This document shows, one piece after another, positions 25,261-38,149 of a stretch of DNA of 64,000 bases (its first letter is position 1; each line of letters starts with the position of its first letter). Under the pieces are notes generated by a model, which ran no database searches, was not told the DNA's origin, and saw only the letters and a list, made by a program, of their open reading frames with translations. Source of the stretch: Linyphia triangularis (lineage: Eukaryota; Arthropoda; Arachnida; Araneae; Linyphiidae); assembly GCA_963978545.1 (NCBI GenBank), contig OZ021727.1, forward strand, positions 94,554,762-94,618,761. The letters are read 5' to 3'. The position numbers were made by a program, and so were the translations under genes.

Positions 25261-27916
25261 TATTATTAAATTCTTTATTAAACATTTATGTATCTTAAAT
25301 GTATATGATACATTACGAATTCAGAATGGAATTTTGTAATCCTTTAATTTTCTTATAATAGTGTTAATTTTGTGTATACTTATATTCATGATAAAATTGA
25401 AATTATTTATTGGGAGAACTAAAATATATGTATTTTTTCAGTTAATAAAGTGTATATTTAAACGGTAAACATTCACATTTTCCTTGACATATTTTTGCAC
25501 TTTATAAGTTATTGGGGATGGATGTGTAAAATCGATAATTTAGCGTTATAATTAATTAGCGAATTTGTTTGAAATATACAATATATTATTATGCTATTAG
25601 TTAGAGTACACATATGCATGCTAAGGAAGGATCTAGTTTTAAGTGTTGTATTTTTGTAGGACTTTGTTTTATTGGTACTAAGGAAACTTTCAGGTACTAC
25701 ACTACCCCAAAATCACAGGATGAAGGGGTATTTTTGTATCAAAAAGTTTCTATTAATTTTGCTCATTTAAATACTCATAGCATATATAAATAGCAAATAG
25801 TTGTAGATAATACATTTTACCGTGTATTTTTGCAGCCTTATATTACAGAAATTAATATTGGCATAAAAATATATCCTACAATAAAAAAAAAATCAAATGA
25901 AATTGGATATTAGATTAAAATAAATTATATTAATACTGATAAAACTTTCTCATTTCATAAGTGAATAAAAAGTAAATGATTTAATGTTTATTTTATGTGG
26001 TTTTTGTTTACGAATGCAAATGTACTTCCTTGTGAGCACATATCTATCGTACGAAGTCCCGAAGGAAGAGGGTAATCGATTTAAAAATAATCGATTTAAA
26101 ACTGTCGTTTCGTGATGTGATGAATGAGCCACAGCATTTCGCATCGATATTATCGATTATCGCTTAATAAACATCAAGAACTAATTACTCGCTATCGCTG
26201 CAAACCTTGCCAAAAATTCAAATTTTCCCAAATTGATGATCCAAAATAGATAATGAATCCGGACTCATAGGTTAAGCATTAATCATACATTGTATAAGAT
26301 GAGTAACACGTTATAGGACAAATACGTGACATGGATATATCTACCCTAGTGAAAAATCAATATTAACGTAGGAAACCAGGAAATTAATTTATAAGTATTT
26401 AAAATAAATATGGAGTTTGCAATAAAGAAGATACACATTTTTTTCTTTATTTTTTTAAAGTTGTATGTTGCTTGTCTGTACTGTCAGAACAGGAATAAAT
26501 TTTAGTGTATTGATATTTGCTACATTTCTTAAAATAATTTTATATATACAAATAACGTTAATATAGTCTACAAAATATTTGCAAGAACTTTTATTTAATA
26601 ATAAAATTTCCTTACATCAGATATTTGGGGAGCATTAGTTTTGCAAATGCTTTTTAACACATCTAGTAGAAAAGGCAAATGCCCAATTACCAATACTGAG
26701 AAATTCAATTGAGTTCAAATTCAAATGGGGCAATATGAATACTAGAAATATTTTTTTCAAATTTCAGCCAAATATATAAATTATCATTAAATATTTTTGG
26801 GGGAATTTCATTGATTCTGTAGGATATAAATGATGCTTTGAAATCTCTATATACAAAAACCAATGCCCTAACTTAGTGACTGATTTACTCATTCCTAATA
26901 TTGTCACAACAAGCTACTCCTATCTCTATTAACCAATCTTAAGGGGGCAGAAAAGAGATTAAATGATTCAAAATTCAATGACCTTAATGATCTACTTCAT
27001 ATAAAGTCAGGACGCTGAAAATTAACGCAAGCCATCCCAAATCTATAACATTTTCAAATTACAATTCTTAAAGGGCCGAAAAGAGTTAAAACTTCTAATG
27101 TGACATATCCAAATATCAAGTTTTTATTTAACGCCACCTTGTTAAAAACTAGTGAACATGTTCTCAAAGCAAAGTAAAAATCAACTCTTGTGCTTTAGAT
27201 ATCAAACTGTAATCCTTTTAGGGTAGAAAAGATATAAACTGTACCAAATGTGCAATATTTCAATGTCACTAACCATTAAATCCAAAAAATTGGTATTATT
27301 TAGTAATGAAGCAAAAGTATTCAGCTAGTGTTAGTTTGAATGTAACTTTTTCTTGAAATCTAATAACTATTTTCCTCTAAAATATTTACGTCTGTTCATA
27401 ACTTACTCTAAATATACACATGAGTTTAAATAAAAATGTAAAGCTATTTTTTAAAATTCTAGGCATACATGTAAGACTAATTTTTACTATTTATTCAATA
27501 ACCAACTTTTGATATTTGTCAAAGTATGAAAAATTGTATAAACAACAGTGCCAGTATAAAATTTGAAACTAGTTTCCCAAGTTTATTATGTGAACAATAC
27601 ACATAAAAAAGGCACTTTTAACATGAGCTTCAAAACAGTTGTCCAGTCCTCCTTAAAATAAAATATGATAAACGAAGTCAGTGATACTACCACTAATATG
27701 TTCTTTTATAGGGTATGCAATCGGAAGTTATTGCTATTTTTTTCTGTTAAAATTCATATAATTAACGTATCCGATATTTTGCTAGCATGCTAAAATATAT
27801 AAAAGTTCAAACATCGAATCAGAAAAGAAAAAACATTTCAATTTTCCTGACCAACTCCAAATGATTCCAATAAACATGCAAGAACAATTTCCTTGTTACA
27901 TATTATAGCTCTTAAA
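25261..27916. other. AT-rich intergenic DNA; ATCGAT cluster at 26070-26160
   Basis: No gene was recognised. A 95-bp cluster near 26072-26162 contains four ATCGAT words: two in a 17-bp direct repeat (TAATCGATTTAAAA) and two in CATCGATATTATCGATTATC. These match onecut (ATCGAT) and resemble DRE-type motifs. The remainder is AT-rich. Confidence 0.45.
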
Positions 27917-28196
27917 CACCATTAAGGTCAAATTCTTCTAAGAAATTGAATTAGCTCTCTAAGTGTGTCCACCTGATGCACGAAAATCCAATTTGCGATT
28001 GACATTTCGTGAGCAGCATAAGTGACCAATCACAGGACGCGACACGGGGTTCGACAAACCGCTATTTGGTACTGCTCCCGGTACAGGGACACACTCTCCA
28101 ATTGGCTAACTACCACCTTCTTATAGAGCGTGCGCATAATGCGACCCACCGATCTAGAACTATAATTTTGAAGCGTCCTTAAGTCCTTAATGGTGT
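27917..28196. mobile_element. Possible MITE of about 280 bp with ACACCATTAAGG ends
   Basis: ACACCATTAAGG at the left end is matched by its complement CCTTAATGGTGT at the right end. Inward similarity continues weakly. The inside is GC-richer and has GACCAATCAC and CCAATTGGC (CCAAT boxes). No clear target duplication was found, so it might instead be a unique GC-rich island with a chance 12-bp inverted pair. Confidence 0.45.
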
Positions 28197-29939
28197 ATCG
28201 TGACCCGAAGCATTTCAGGATGGAACTTTTCTTTTCCAGTACTTTTTTTTATTATTATTTTATTCTTGAAATTTCAAGTGGTGGTTTCATTCGGTTAAGG
28301 GGTGAAATCTGCAAGGAAACCGTTAAGCATCAACATTAGCTAATGGGGTACAATGCAACAGATATAATCATATACGTCCATCAGTAATTGCTCAAAGATG
28401 AGAAATAAAAAGATATCTGTACGAATTCCTTCTTTCTTCGCGAGAAATTATGGCATCCCGTTAAAAATCATTCATTACATTATTCCGAAGTCTTTTATGA
28501 TGTTCTAATTATAGTTCGAGGCCTTTTAAAACTTTTCTTTCCCATTCGCGAAAATTAAAACGCCTAAAGACATTTAACTTCTACTTATAGCTTGGTGTAA
28601 AGCAAACTGGAAAGTTTAAATACTTCAATTTTATTTTAGGAAAGGATTAAAAGTCCCTTGTTTACCACAATATTTTGAATACTTTATTTGATAAATGACG
28701 CATTTATCAAAACCGAGGATTCGCCTGATATATACTACTTAAAACACATTATTATCTTATGTCTACAAAATATTATCTAATGTATAGTTCATTATAGGCA
28801 AAATAAAAGTTATTTGTTGTATGTTTTAAACTCTTTGGATGTATATAAAGTCTTTTCAGAAATGAGAGGATATGTTCTTGAAATTGTTAATGTTTTATTC
28901 ATGTTTATGAATGCATTTAATTGGATGTCTTCTAAGATATCTCTTAAATAACTTCTTGTAATTGTAAACGCTCAAAAATTTCTCTGCTAAAGCTTATTTC
29001 TCAAGGAATGTTGCATTAGTAGAGAGACAGTAACAGAAATCAGTATGAGAATGCTCCAATAAATGCTAATATGTTTCTTTCATGTTTATGCTGCCAGAGT
29101 ACAATATTTAGTAAAATTTTGTTAATTTTAGTGTATATTAATTATTCTAAGTGTTTGTTGTTCTAATAATGTGAGAGGGAAAATGGATGGCAATTCGTGA
29201 AATAACATACTTTTTGATTACATTTTAAAAATGAAATACTCTCTTAACTTTAGCACACCTATTTATTAAGTACATTTTATTGCGTCATAGGCATTGTCCA
29301 AATTATAACTTTTGATTGGGTCTAAAGAAATGAGTTTTAGCCATAATCTAATTTGAAATATTTGAATGTGTATTCTGGTCTTTCTTTCCTGCTCTGAAAT
29401 GACCTCCAGCTTAGTGATACATTATAAAACTAACTTTACCCATCAACATTTATGATTGAGTTTGTTTGCTGTGTTGTTTGGTAATGGTTATCTATTATAT
29501 AGTTTCAAGTATCGAAACCAGCAGTAAACTACAATTACTAACATAAGATTTTAATACCTGAAACATATTACATTTCCCTAATAAAATATTTCTTTTACAT
29601 GAATGATCAGATTGGAATAAGAATTTATTATCTTCACGTTAACATAACAAGAACAGCTAATCACCAACATATTAAAATAAAAATAAAAAGAAACCTGAAT
29701 AATTCACCCTTGACACTTAAGTAAATTTAGACTTCACTTCGAAAAATATCGTACGAAATGAAGGATGTTAGCACGCTACAAATAACTCTTTTGAATCGTT
29801 TCAGGAAGCAATAACAGCAAAAAACAATTGATCAATCCACTTATTACCTCTTCTCATCAATATTGATGAGAACATAAAACCGCCAAACGAAACCGGTTTT
29901 TAAAAACTACTCTCACTAACCACACGTTGGTAAATAAAC
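28197..29939. other. AT-rich intergenic DNA, no gene seen
   Basis: No repeat, RNA gene or coding signal recognised. Confidence 0.5.
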
Positions 29940-30061
29940 AGAAGGCCTGAATTGTGAGCCGAGTTCACCACAATCGATACCCTAGGCCTAGTGCCTAGGT
30001 CTTCCCCGCCACGTTCTTTATGGCATCACGAAAAGCGTCTCCCTAATGAGTTATAGCCAAC
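29940..30061 (+). promoter_or_regulatory. Candidate promoter or 5'UTR with YY1-like motif
   Basis: A GC-richer block leads into CCAACATGGCGGCCCC at 30057-30072. That fits the YY1/Pho motif AANATGGCGGC, which in animals often overlaps the start codon of broadly expressed genes. No TATA box was seen; a TTTATGGCATCACG stretch lies just upstream. Promoter activity is inferred from this context and from the exon that follows. Confidence 0.35.
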
Positions 30062-30129
30062 ATGGCGGCCCCCATCCAAAAGATGCCGATAGAACAGAAG
30101 AATATCCGAGAAGCGGCGTCTTTTAAAAG
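30062..30129 (+). CDS. Candidate first coding exon of an unidentified gene
   Basis: ATG in a good context (CAACATGGC) opens a frame of 22 codons plus two bases, starting MAAPIQKMPIEQKN and continuing through REAASFK. It stops at AAAAG|GTGAGTAAG, an almost ideal splice donor (GT at 30130-30131), giving a phase-2 junction. Reading through the donor meets TGA at once, as expected for a real exon end. The peptide is hydrophilic, without a signal sequence, and was not recognised. I could not identify the next exon. If real, this is a non-Hox gene within the Antp 3' flank, or one end of a gene extending past the window. Confidence 0.4.
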
Positions 30130-33100
30130 GTGAGTAAGTTAAACTTGTGGATGTATTCTTGTAGAGTAGTGCATGTTGTTACATGACGAATCTATTTCAG
30201 ATGTGTAGCTGTAGATTTAGAGGACGAAAACTGGTTTTTAGAGTTGTTTTTATCGATCGGTGTCGGCGTTTGATCTATATGAAAATATGGAGCGCGTGGT
30301 GTGTTTGAGTGGAAACACCGGATCGTAAATAAAACGCTCTGCTCGTTTTGAAAGAAAGCTTTTTGTTGTTGTTTTGTACAAATTATGTCATTTGTTTTTG
30401 TCACGTAACATTTCGGGTGTAGAGTGTCAAAGGAAAGTAGGTGCTATAGATGTTTGTTGCGTGATATTCAACGCAACGAAACAATAGTTCTGTATATATT
30501 TTATGGAAACTAGGCTATTATAATATCATTTCTTATTTCACGGTGAATCTGAAAATGCTTACAAGAATTATAGATTGTTTTGTTTTAGTTATTTGTAGGC
30601 AAATTGTTGAAGAAGGGTTTTCAGTATCATATACAATACATTCTGGTTGTAAATTATTCAACCAGAATATTTCATGTATTTGTTAAAACAATAATTACTA
30701 GGCTTATATTGTGATTCCTAATTAATGTGGTTTACTTTCTGCCTTTGCATTGAAAATGATCAGTGAATTTAAGTACTACTCTCTTTTAAAGCGTGCTAAA
30801 CATTTAAATACAAATTTTTAATTTTAAATGCCAAACTTTTCGAAGCTGAAAACAAATCATAATACATAAAGAAGACATATTTTTTGCAAAAGGTTTTTGT
30901 TTTAATTTTGAGATTCAAACTATACGTAACATTTCAACTTAGTTTTACCTTTTTATTCTTTACATTTCCCAACTTATACTAATAACTAAGTTCGATATCT
31001 TCAGCATTATCTTCAAATCTTTTAAGCATTTTGAAATTTTTATTATGTTAGTTATTTTTTAATCTTAAATTAATAGCTTAATTTTAAAACGCGTATGCAA
31101 CCTAAAAGAATCCCATTAATCAATTTTAATTATAGGTCTATTGTCAAATTTTGTTTAAAAATATATATTACCTTAGCTTAAATTGTGTTCATAATCTCAA
31201 ACTTTTGTGTTCTGTTTCTCTAATTAGTACTTTAAAACGACAATAAAGTATTATTTGTTTAAATTAGTAATAAGAAACTACATTGTTTCAAGAGACATAA
31301 TATTTATTCATGAAACTTTTTATTTGAATGTATGTTGAATTTGCATTAAGAAATATAATTTAAAATATTCCACTTTTGTGTTGAATGAAATTTAGTGTAT
31401 CAACACTAATAGTTAGTAAAATAGTTAGTGCATATTTTATTAAAAATGCTTTAATCCCATTACCACTAAACTTCTTGCAATGTGAATATACTTTCTTTGC
31501 GACATTAAAACTCACCATTATAGTTACAAAGCACAAACATATGGAAAAATATTGTCCACAAAAGGAAAACATTTAATTAAAATTTTGCATAGAATCGTCC
31601 GAACTCTGCATGGAAATGTGTCATAAAGTTATAAAACAAAACCTTTTTTTTTCCTTTCTACTTTGTGGTATTAAGTTGAAAGTGATTCAAGATGATTTGA
31701 CTATTTTGGTTCAAAATTTCTTCTCACTAGTTTTAAAGTAGCTAAAACAAATCTCTCTGTAACACAGAGCTTCATTTGCTAATCTTCATTTTTTGACCCC
31801 AATACCTATCGATTTATCAAGCATATGAATTTTCACACAAGGCTCAAGTACAAGGTCGCAGGTATAACAACAGTGACAAAAACTCATTAAAATAATTTGA
31901 AAAGAAAATGATATAATTTATAAAAACAAAGTTTTTAATATAAATCCTTTATATGCATTGCCAATTTTTATGTTCATTAGCATAGTGTTGTTTCTGTTGT
32001 CAGCATGTTTTTGGTATTGACATCTAACTCTAAATATTAAAAACGTCTCTATCAGCAAAATATATGGTAAATCACTTTTCAAAATTTATTAATTAAAAAT
32101 TAATGTGAATTTCTGAACTCACATCCAAATATCTTTTATTTATTCAGATTAAAACAATTTTATTATTTATTTATTAAAGCAGTTTAGGTAACAGGGAATA
32201 GTTTCTTTAACTATTGGTTAAATGCTATTTCAGCGCGATTGGATAACAACAAGTTGGTTTATTAGTATTCCGTAAAAGTGACTTTTAGTGAAAGTGGCAG
32301 CTCCCAAAATTTGATAGAGTGCATTGTCATCGATATCGAATCTATCTGACAAGTTTTCCTCGATTGGATGACGGTAAGGGGTCTAATTATGCCGCCACAG
32401 ATTTGCTCGCCTTCGACAAATATACTCACAAACATACTTACAAAATCGAAGTTAATATAAAGGACTAAAAAAAAAAAAAAAAAAAAAAAAAAAATGCGTG
32501 TTTTTTATTACAATTTAAAAAGTTTTTGTAAGATAGCTTCTAAAAGTTTAAAAAAATTCAATAAAAGTTAACCGCAAGTGCAGTCACATCAAAATATATT
32601 CATTAATTTTAATCATTGTCTTTTGAACTTGGTAAACAAATTCTTATCTTTCAAAGCTTTTTGGAAGATATTGTAACCAATTAAATTAAAGATAAGGTCT
32701 ATGGACACAGTTTAAAGATACCTCTAAGTATACATTGCAAGCTTTTATAATTAATACTACCGATTGTTTCGACGGATTCATATACATACAACGAGAAGGC
32801 TTGTGTAATAATCCAATTCTGATCGAGGGGAAGTATGTATGCATATATCGATGACTGTAAGCGTAACCAATATTTGTCCACTTCTGTAAAGTTTGGGAAA
32901 ATGCATCAACATGATTCCAAACTTCAAAGAATGAGTCCATTCATACCTTTTTCATACCAGCACCACAAAATTATTATTTATTCATGTTTGTGCAGCAGCT
33001 AAGAACTTGACCTTATATTTACATTGATATCAATATCTCGTTTGTCCAAAATATGTACAGACAGACAAATATGGATAGCCATCCATATTATATTTCCTCA

Positions 33101-33779
33101 AAAGCAAATAGTCGTTAGGATATGGTTAGAAGATCAACGGGTGTTTTTTTTTTTATATGTTACAAAGTTAATAGGTTGGAAAACGAATGTCTAACTTTTA
33201 GGGAAGATACAACAAGTATAACGAGAGTGCGTCCTTATAGTTTAAGGATATTATATCTAAGATAGGGTGGGAAATTTACCTAAACGATGTATCAAGAAGA
33301 CTATTTTTTGATAGAGTGGAATATATTATTGAATGAATTATTATAATATATTATATTATTATATAAATTGAATTCTTATACACTATTGAGACAATAATAT
33401 ATAAGAATGAAATTTAATTATGTTTATAAAATGAATCAGGAAATAACGGAGAATTGAAAGTAATTCTAGGTGTGTTGGAAGTCCACCAAACATATTGCAT
33501 ATATTCTCTTAAAGAACCCCACAAACCCCATCATTATGTATCCATATTTTGACTAAATGAGATATTAATTTCTAAGTTAGTTATTCTCCAAGTTTGCGTT
33601 TTCCAAAACTTTACAAACATTGATTCTGCTTTTTTAAAGGATTTTTCTCGTGAAATGCTTAAAGTAGGATTTGCTTGTTGAAAGTTAATCTGATTACTTT
33701 TTTAAATTTTTTTTTAAATTTGTTTGTTTTCTAATAAAAAATAAATAAACGCAAATTCAACGGTTTAGATCTCAAAACC
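30130..33779. other. AT-rich DNA downstream of the 30.06-kb exon, no exon recognised
   Basis: If the 30062 exon is real, this is its intron. It includes a 28-base poly-A tract at 32467-32494 and an AT-rich palindromic stretch near 33320-33370. No tandem repeat family or domain-bearing frame was seen. Confidence 0.45.
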
Positions 33780-34413
33780 TTTCCATAGTTGTAAGTAGGC
33801 CGTCAAAAATCTCAGCCCCCATCCTCTCTGATTGAACCCGCCTTCCCCAAACAGCTTCAAGAACTTAAACCAAACTTTTCTGCATTGAATCCTCAATATG
33901 CAAAACGATCCACCGAACAAAGAACAAGTGGCTATTAACGAGCATCAGGCAAGCATAACATAACATTAGGTGAGGGGGAGGGAGACATTAAATAGGGGGA
34001 GGGGGTAGCAGGTGGTCCCCCAGGGAATGAATATTAATGAATGCCGACCAGGGACCCAGGTGGTCCAAGAGAAACAGTAATGGCCACCTAACGATCTTGC
34101 TAAGAAAGTCTTCTTTTTCCGATTGCATGAAAAATGAGATCTTTCTTAAGGAGGATGGAGAGCAATAATGGACAATCAATAAGCCTTCTCCATGTCTTGG
34201 CCGGCTGATGAGGATTATTGGGTTTGTGCCACTGACCATTGGGGGGTCTTTGAAAATGTGGTTGTTGGAGGTTTTGATAATTAAATTTAGTCGGGATTGT
34301 TTGATTGTGTGTTCTGTAAACGGATGTATGTTACTTTTCTTAGAATTAATTATTATCGGAACACTTTTCATGTCGCCAAAACAAGCAGATGTAGTTAGTT
34401 TTGTCGTAGTCAT
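33780..34413 (-). other. GC-richer unique island containing a 141-codon frame
   Basis: A mixed-composition block holds an open frame on the minus strand (ATG near 34413 to a stop at 33988). The predicted peptide has no recognisable domain. It begins MTTTKLTTSACFGD and ends with a run of prolines. Codon use does not stand out and there are no splice or promoter signals, so I regard it as more likely a non-coding island. The DNA contains CAATAATGG and CAATCAATAAG words compatible with homeodomain/TALE binding. Confidence 0.3.
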
Positions 34414-34564
34414 TGAGTAACATTTTATGTGATATATTTAAATACAATGATAATAAGAAATGTTAAAAATTTTGATATTGAATTTTGTTTTAGCTGAGCA
34501 CTTTACTATTTGTACCTTTAATAATTTTGAATGAATATTTACAAAATAATCAATTATTACAATA

Positions 34565-34603
<39 letters not shown>

Positions 34604-35429
34604 AATGTTCATCCAAAAAAAAAAAAAACTTTTGGATATACATATACATATCTACAATTAAGGTAAAAGACCTCCTAATCGCTGGTTAAACTGACTGAAT
34701 TTATATGGCTGAATTTTTTTGTTAATGAAATTCTTGTGCTTTCATTTCTTTGAAACAAAAGAGTCCCCACAATGCAAATTCTTATTTCAATACCGATCTT
34801 GTATAAACTGAAATGTTTAAAAGTGCCAAACGTATGCGATTACTTACGTAATATATAGACTGGATTTCTACATTTAAAAGTATTTGCAACATATTTTAAA
34901 TACTTTTATTTCGAAACAATTAAAGATATAACATTGTAATTTATCATCCTTTCCAGGAAAATTTGTATGGAAATTTAAAAACTCGGCTCTTTCTAATTAA
35001 TTACAATTAATTACCCTCAGGAGTAAGTTATCGATAATTTGGTTAACTCTTAATGTTATAATGATTATCTTGTATGGATTATTGATTGAATTTTAATACA
35101 ACATTATTTGAAAAACGAAGCAATTATCTTATGTTATAATCATTACTTATGAAGTTTGACGTTATAATTACTATTTAATTATTCGGAACATTTACTTGGA
35201 TAAATATACATAGTTCTTGAACCTTCTTGAGGTGATCTTAAGCTTCCTTCAATATTTATTTCCATCAGATAAATTGAATTCATCATCAAGATTAATATTA
35301 GTAGCAAGAAAATTCCTAATATCGTCTTATTATTTCCATGTTGTCTCGAATTGTAATAATAATTTTAGATATTTGACAACGAGGTTGTAATGAAATCGGT
35401 AATTGAAAAATAGTACAATTCATATCTCA
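34414..35429. other. AT-rich intergenic DNA with a 33-base poly-T tract
   Basis: A poly-T run fills 34568-34600, closely followed by a poly-A run near 34615. A TAAT-rich stretch (35040-35180) contains GTTATAATGATTA and ATTATTGATTGA words. No gene was seen. Confidence 0.5.
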
Positions 35430-35690
35430 TAGATGGCAGCAGCTGTTCTACACTGGATGTGAAACACATCGCGAGCTGCGCCGTGGTTGGACAGCTGATT
35501 ATGCCTCCTTATGATTTATTCCAATAATGCCCTTAAAACTTTCGAAAACGTCACCCATTCCCGGTCGGGGCAGCGAGATAAATCGCCGACTGAAAGATGA
35601 TAAATCGCAGCGCATACAAAATGGACTCCCTGGGAGAGAACGTGACTAAATGTGTGGGGATTTAGGGCTGAGCTCTGTTTAAATGGCGAC
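35430..35690. promoter_or_regulatory. Unique island with a cluster of Exd/Hox-like sites
   Basis: In this GC-richer block TGATTATG lies near 35497, TGATTTAT at 35512-35519, CAATAATG near 35522, ATAAATC at 35578-35584 and GATAAATC at 35599-35606. TGATTTAT and its reverse form match the Exd/Pbx-Hox composite consensus. Five related sites within about 110 bp, in non-repetitive sequence of a Hox neighbourhood, suggest a cis-regulatory module. No coding frame of note is present. Confidence 0.4.
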
Positions 35691-35998
35691 CAGGATTTTT
35701 AATGTTTTGTAAAAGTGTGGTGTGGATGATTTTTATCGCCATCAGAGTTGAATGTGATGAATGTTAGTGCTTTTCGAAGCTCAGAGTAGTTAGCTCGTGT
35801 CGGGAATATTTTTGCGCAAAAATACGCGTATTGGAAAAGTTAGGATTTAAAAGAACGAATATGAAATATGTGTTGGAGGTTGGCCTAAGGAGTTGAGATT
35901 AGTGGAAAATAATTTTTAAAAAAATCTATTTTCCATCTCCAGCAACACGTGATCTATTATAATGGGAAGAGGGTAAATTTTGCAAGTAATTAATAATA

Positions 35999-36441
35999 CA
36001 GCAGAATCTCGATTAACCGACCTAATTCGGACCGGTTAAGCGAAAATTCCGGATAAAAGAGAGTTGTAAAAAACAATAAAAAGTAAATGATTTTCGTTTA
36101 TTGAATACAGGACTTTTAATGTTTTTTTATGACATAATTGTTGGAAATGAGTTTTTGTTGCAGTAATATTGATAATCTTTGTTTCGCTGCTCTATCCCGG
36201 AGTCTTTTTGAAGTTCATTTTGATGTGCATCCGAAGGTTACTCTAACCACGTCAGTTCTTTAGAAAAACAGTAAAAAAACTCACCATTACTTATGTAACT
36301 TTAGAGCAAGAGAAAAGATTACTGTTTAAAAAGGAAAAAATGATTTATTACTCATTTGGGATATTTTTGATGTCGACTAAATTATTGCCGGTTAACAGAG
36401 AGTTCCGGAAAAAGGAGGGACGGTTAATCGAGGTTCTACTG
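35999..36441. mobile_element. pogo/Tigger-like MITE, 443 bp, TA-flanked
   Basis: The left end reads CAGCAGAATCTCGATTAACC and the complement of the right end CAGTAGAACCTCGATTAACC; 19 of the first 21 bases match. Both ends are flanked by TA (35997-35998 and 36442-36443). The CAGTAGAACCTCGATTAACCG terminus is typical of pogo/Tigger elements of the Tc1/mariner superfamily. No transposase frame survives, although the inside is not a simple palindrome and may be a remnant. Confidence 0.9.
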
Positions 36442-37703
36442 TATTTTAATAATAGAGTTCTTTACTGTAGAATAGTAGACTTTTACAATAACTTTTTCTC
36501 TGTATCCCCATATTATTTAAAATAATCTCTCTCTATATAATGTATATTAAACACTATAAGATTCTTTTCCCTACTATTTTTCTTTCATATTTAAAACTTT
36601 CAAAATAATATGGGCAGGGGCGGAGAGGTCTGCAGGTGCAACTTTGAGCAAATCTCGGTCTTTGGCCACGAATTCTTAACAAACCATATCTTGCAATTAT
36701 ATCCTTAAAATATCCTCCGAGCAAGTTACCGCCCCTCCTCCTCAGCGGGAGAATCCTTAAATATTTCCGTTAATGAAATTTCCGACCCCACTCCATTCTT
36801 TACAAGACGATCCTTTATTATTTACGACGTTACTCGTGACGAAGTGACATAGTTTGCGGATTTCAAATTCCGCGTCATTCCTTTCACTCTCTCTCTTGCG
36901 AACTACTTTTTTCCCCTCTTCGTCGTCACACCAGTGTAAAATACCGCTCATTTATAAATTTGTATCTTTTTAAAAAGTCCGGGATTTACTCCACCTTCCT
37001 TGGGCCTAATGACTGCTACCCCTTCCAGTGGAATTCTTTTGGAGAGGGGGGGGGGGGAGGAGGATACTAGCCGCAGGAATTCCAACATTGTAAGAATTTT
37101 ATTTCCCTTCGGCTTTTGGAGAAATGTTGCTTTGGTTGGTTGTATTGAGAATATTCTTACCTGGTTCACAACCTGAAAATTTGTGTGAGAAGGGTTTTCA
37201 AACCAGCCCTAAGTTTAGTATTTCTCTGTATAAAAAATAACTTGCATACAGAATTTTCTCATCTTATATTTGTCCCATGCCCTCGATATTTTTAAAGTTT
37301 ATTTATTTATCATCTACATATGCTAAAATATTAAAATGGTTTTGTCTAGTTTTCGAGTAATACTAAACAACGCAACATGGAACAACATTTTATCTAGAAT
37401 CCTATACTTCTTAGATCATAAATTAAATATAAATTTTTCTTGTTTAAATTCAATAAAAAAGGAGTAATATTTCAGGTAAACGAACAAGCACTAATATCAG
37501 GCTAATTTTACTGTATATTTATGGCACTTTCAATACAAAGGCATGTAACACTGAAACACTATAACAATATTTGAAAAACGGAAACAACCATATTTTTACA
37601 TTTCTTTGAAACGACACTTCATACGAGTAGACGAAAAATAATGCATAATGATTCTTTGATGGTAGGTGATTTACAAATCTGTTATTCATTTCAAAGTTCT
37701 TCG
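36442..37703. other. Intergenic DNA, partly GC-richer (36.6-37.15 kb), no gene recognised
   Basis: Two mixed-composition blocks with a poly-G run near 37046 and the word TTTATTATTTACGAC near 36814. Small frames on both strands have no domains. The rest is AT-rich. Confidence 0.4.
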
Positions 37704-38126
37704 ACCGAACAGCTACTTTTGTGCGATACGATAGGCAAACTGTGACTGAATAATGGTATTTTGAAAGAGTGTGTTTTTAACATTATTTATACAATTGTTA
37801 AGTGTTTCTTTTTCAATCATAACAAATAATCCGACTGTTAGGGATTCTAGGGGGTTCTGAACCTAAACACTCCCCCCCCCCCTGGCTGTGCGCCTGATTC
37901 TGACGCAAGAATTACACCGAACAGCTACTTTTGTGCGATACGATAAGTAAACTGTGACTGAATAATGGTATTTTGAAAGAGTATGTTTTTAACATTATTT
38001 ATACAATTGTTAAGTGTTTCTTTTTCAATCATAACAAATAACCCGACTGTTAGGGATTCTAGGGGGTTCTGACCCCAATAACTTTCCCCCTTGGCTGTGC
38101 GCCTGATTCTGACGCAAGAAGTACAC
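37704..38126. repeat. Tandem duplication, two units of about 212 bp
   Basis: The unit starting ACCGAACAGCTACTTTTG at 37704 is repeated from 37916 at high identity and ends near 38126. Each unit ends in a poly-C stretch followed by TGGCTGTGCGCCTGATTC. The poly-C length differs between the units. Such a C-run plus TGGCTGNGC sequence is a frequent arthropod repeat motif, and a related reversed form may lie near 62580. Confidence 0.95.
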
Positions 38127-38149
38127 TAAGGCTACGACGGGACATCGTT

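Noticed and set aside
33988..34413. 141-codon minus-strand frame as a confident gene
   Set aside because: No recognisable domain, no splice or promoter signals, and ordinary base composition for the island; kept only as a note in the island entry.
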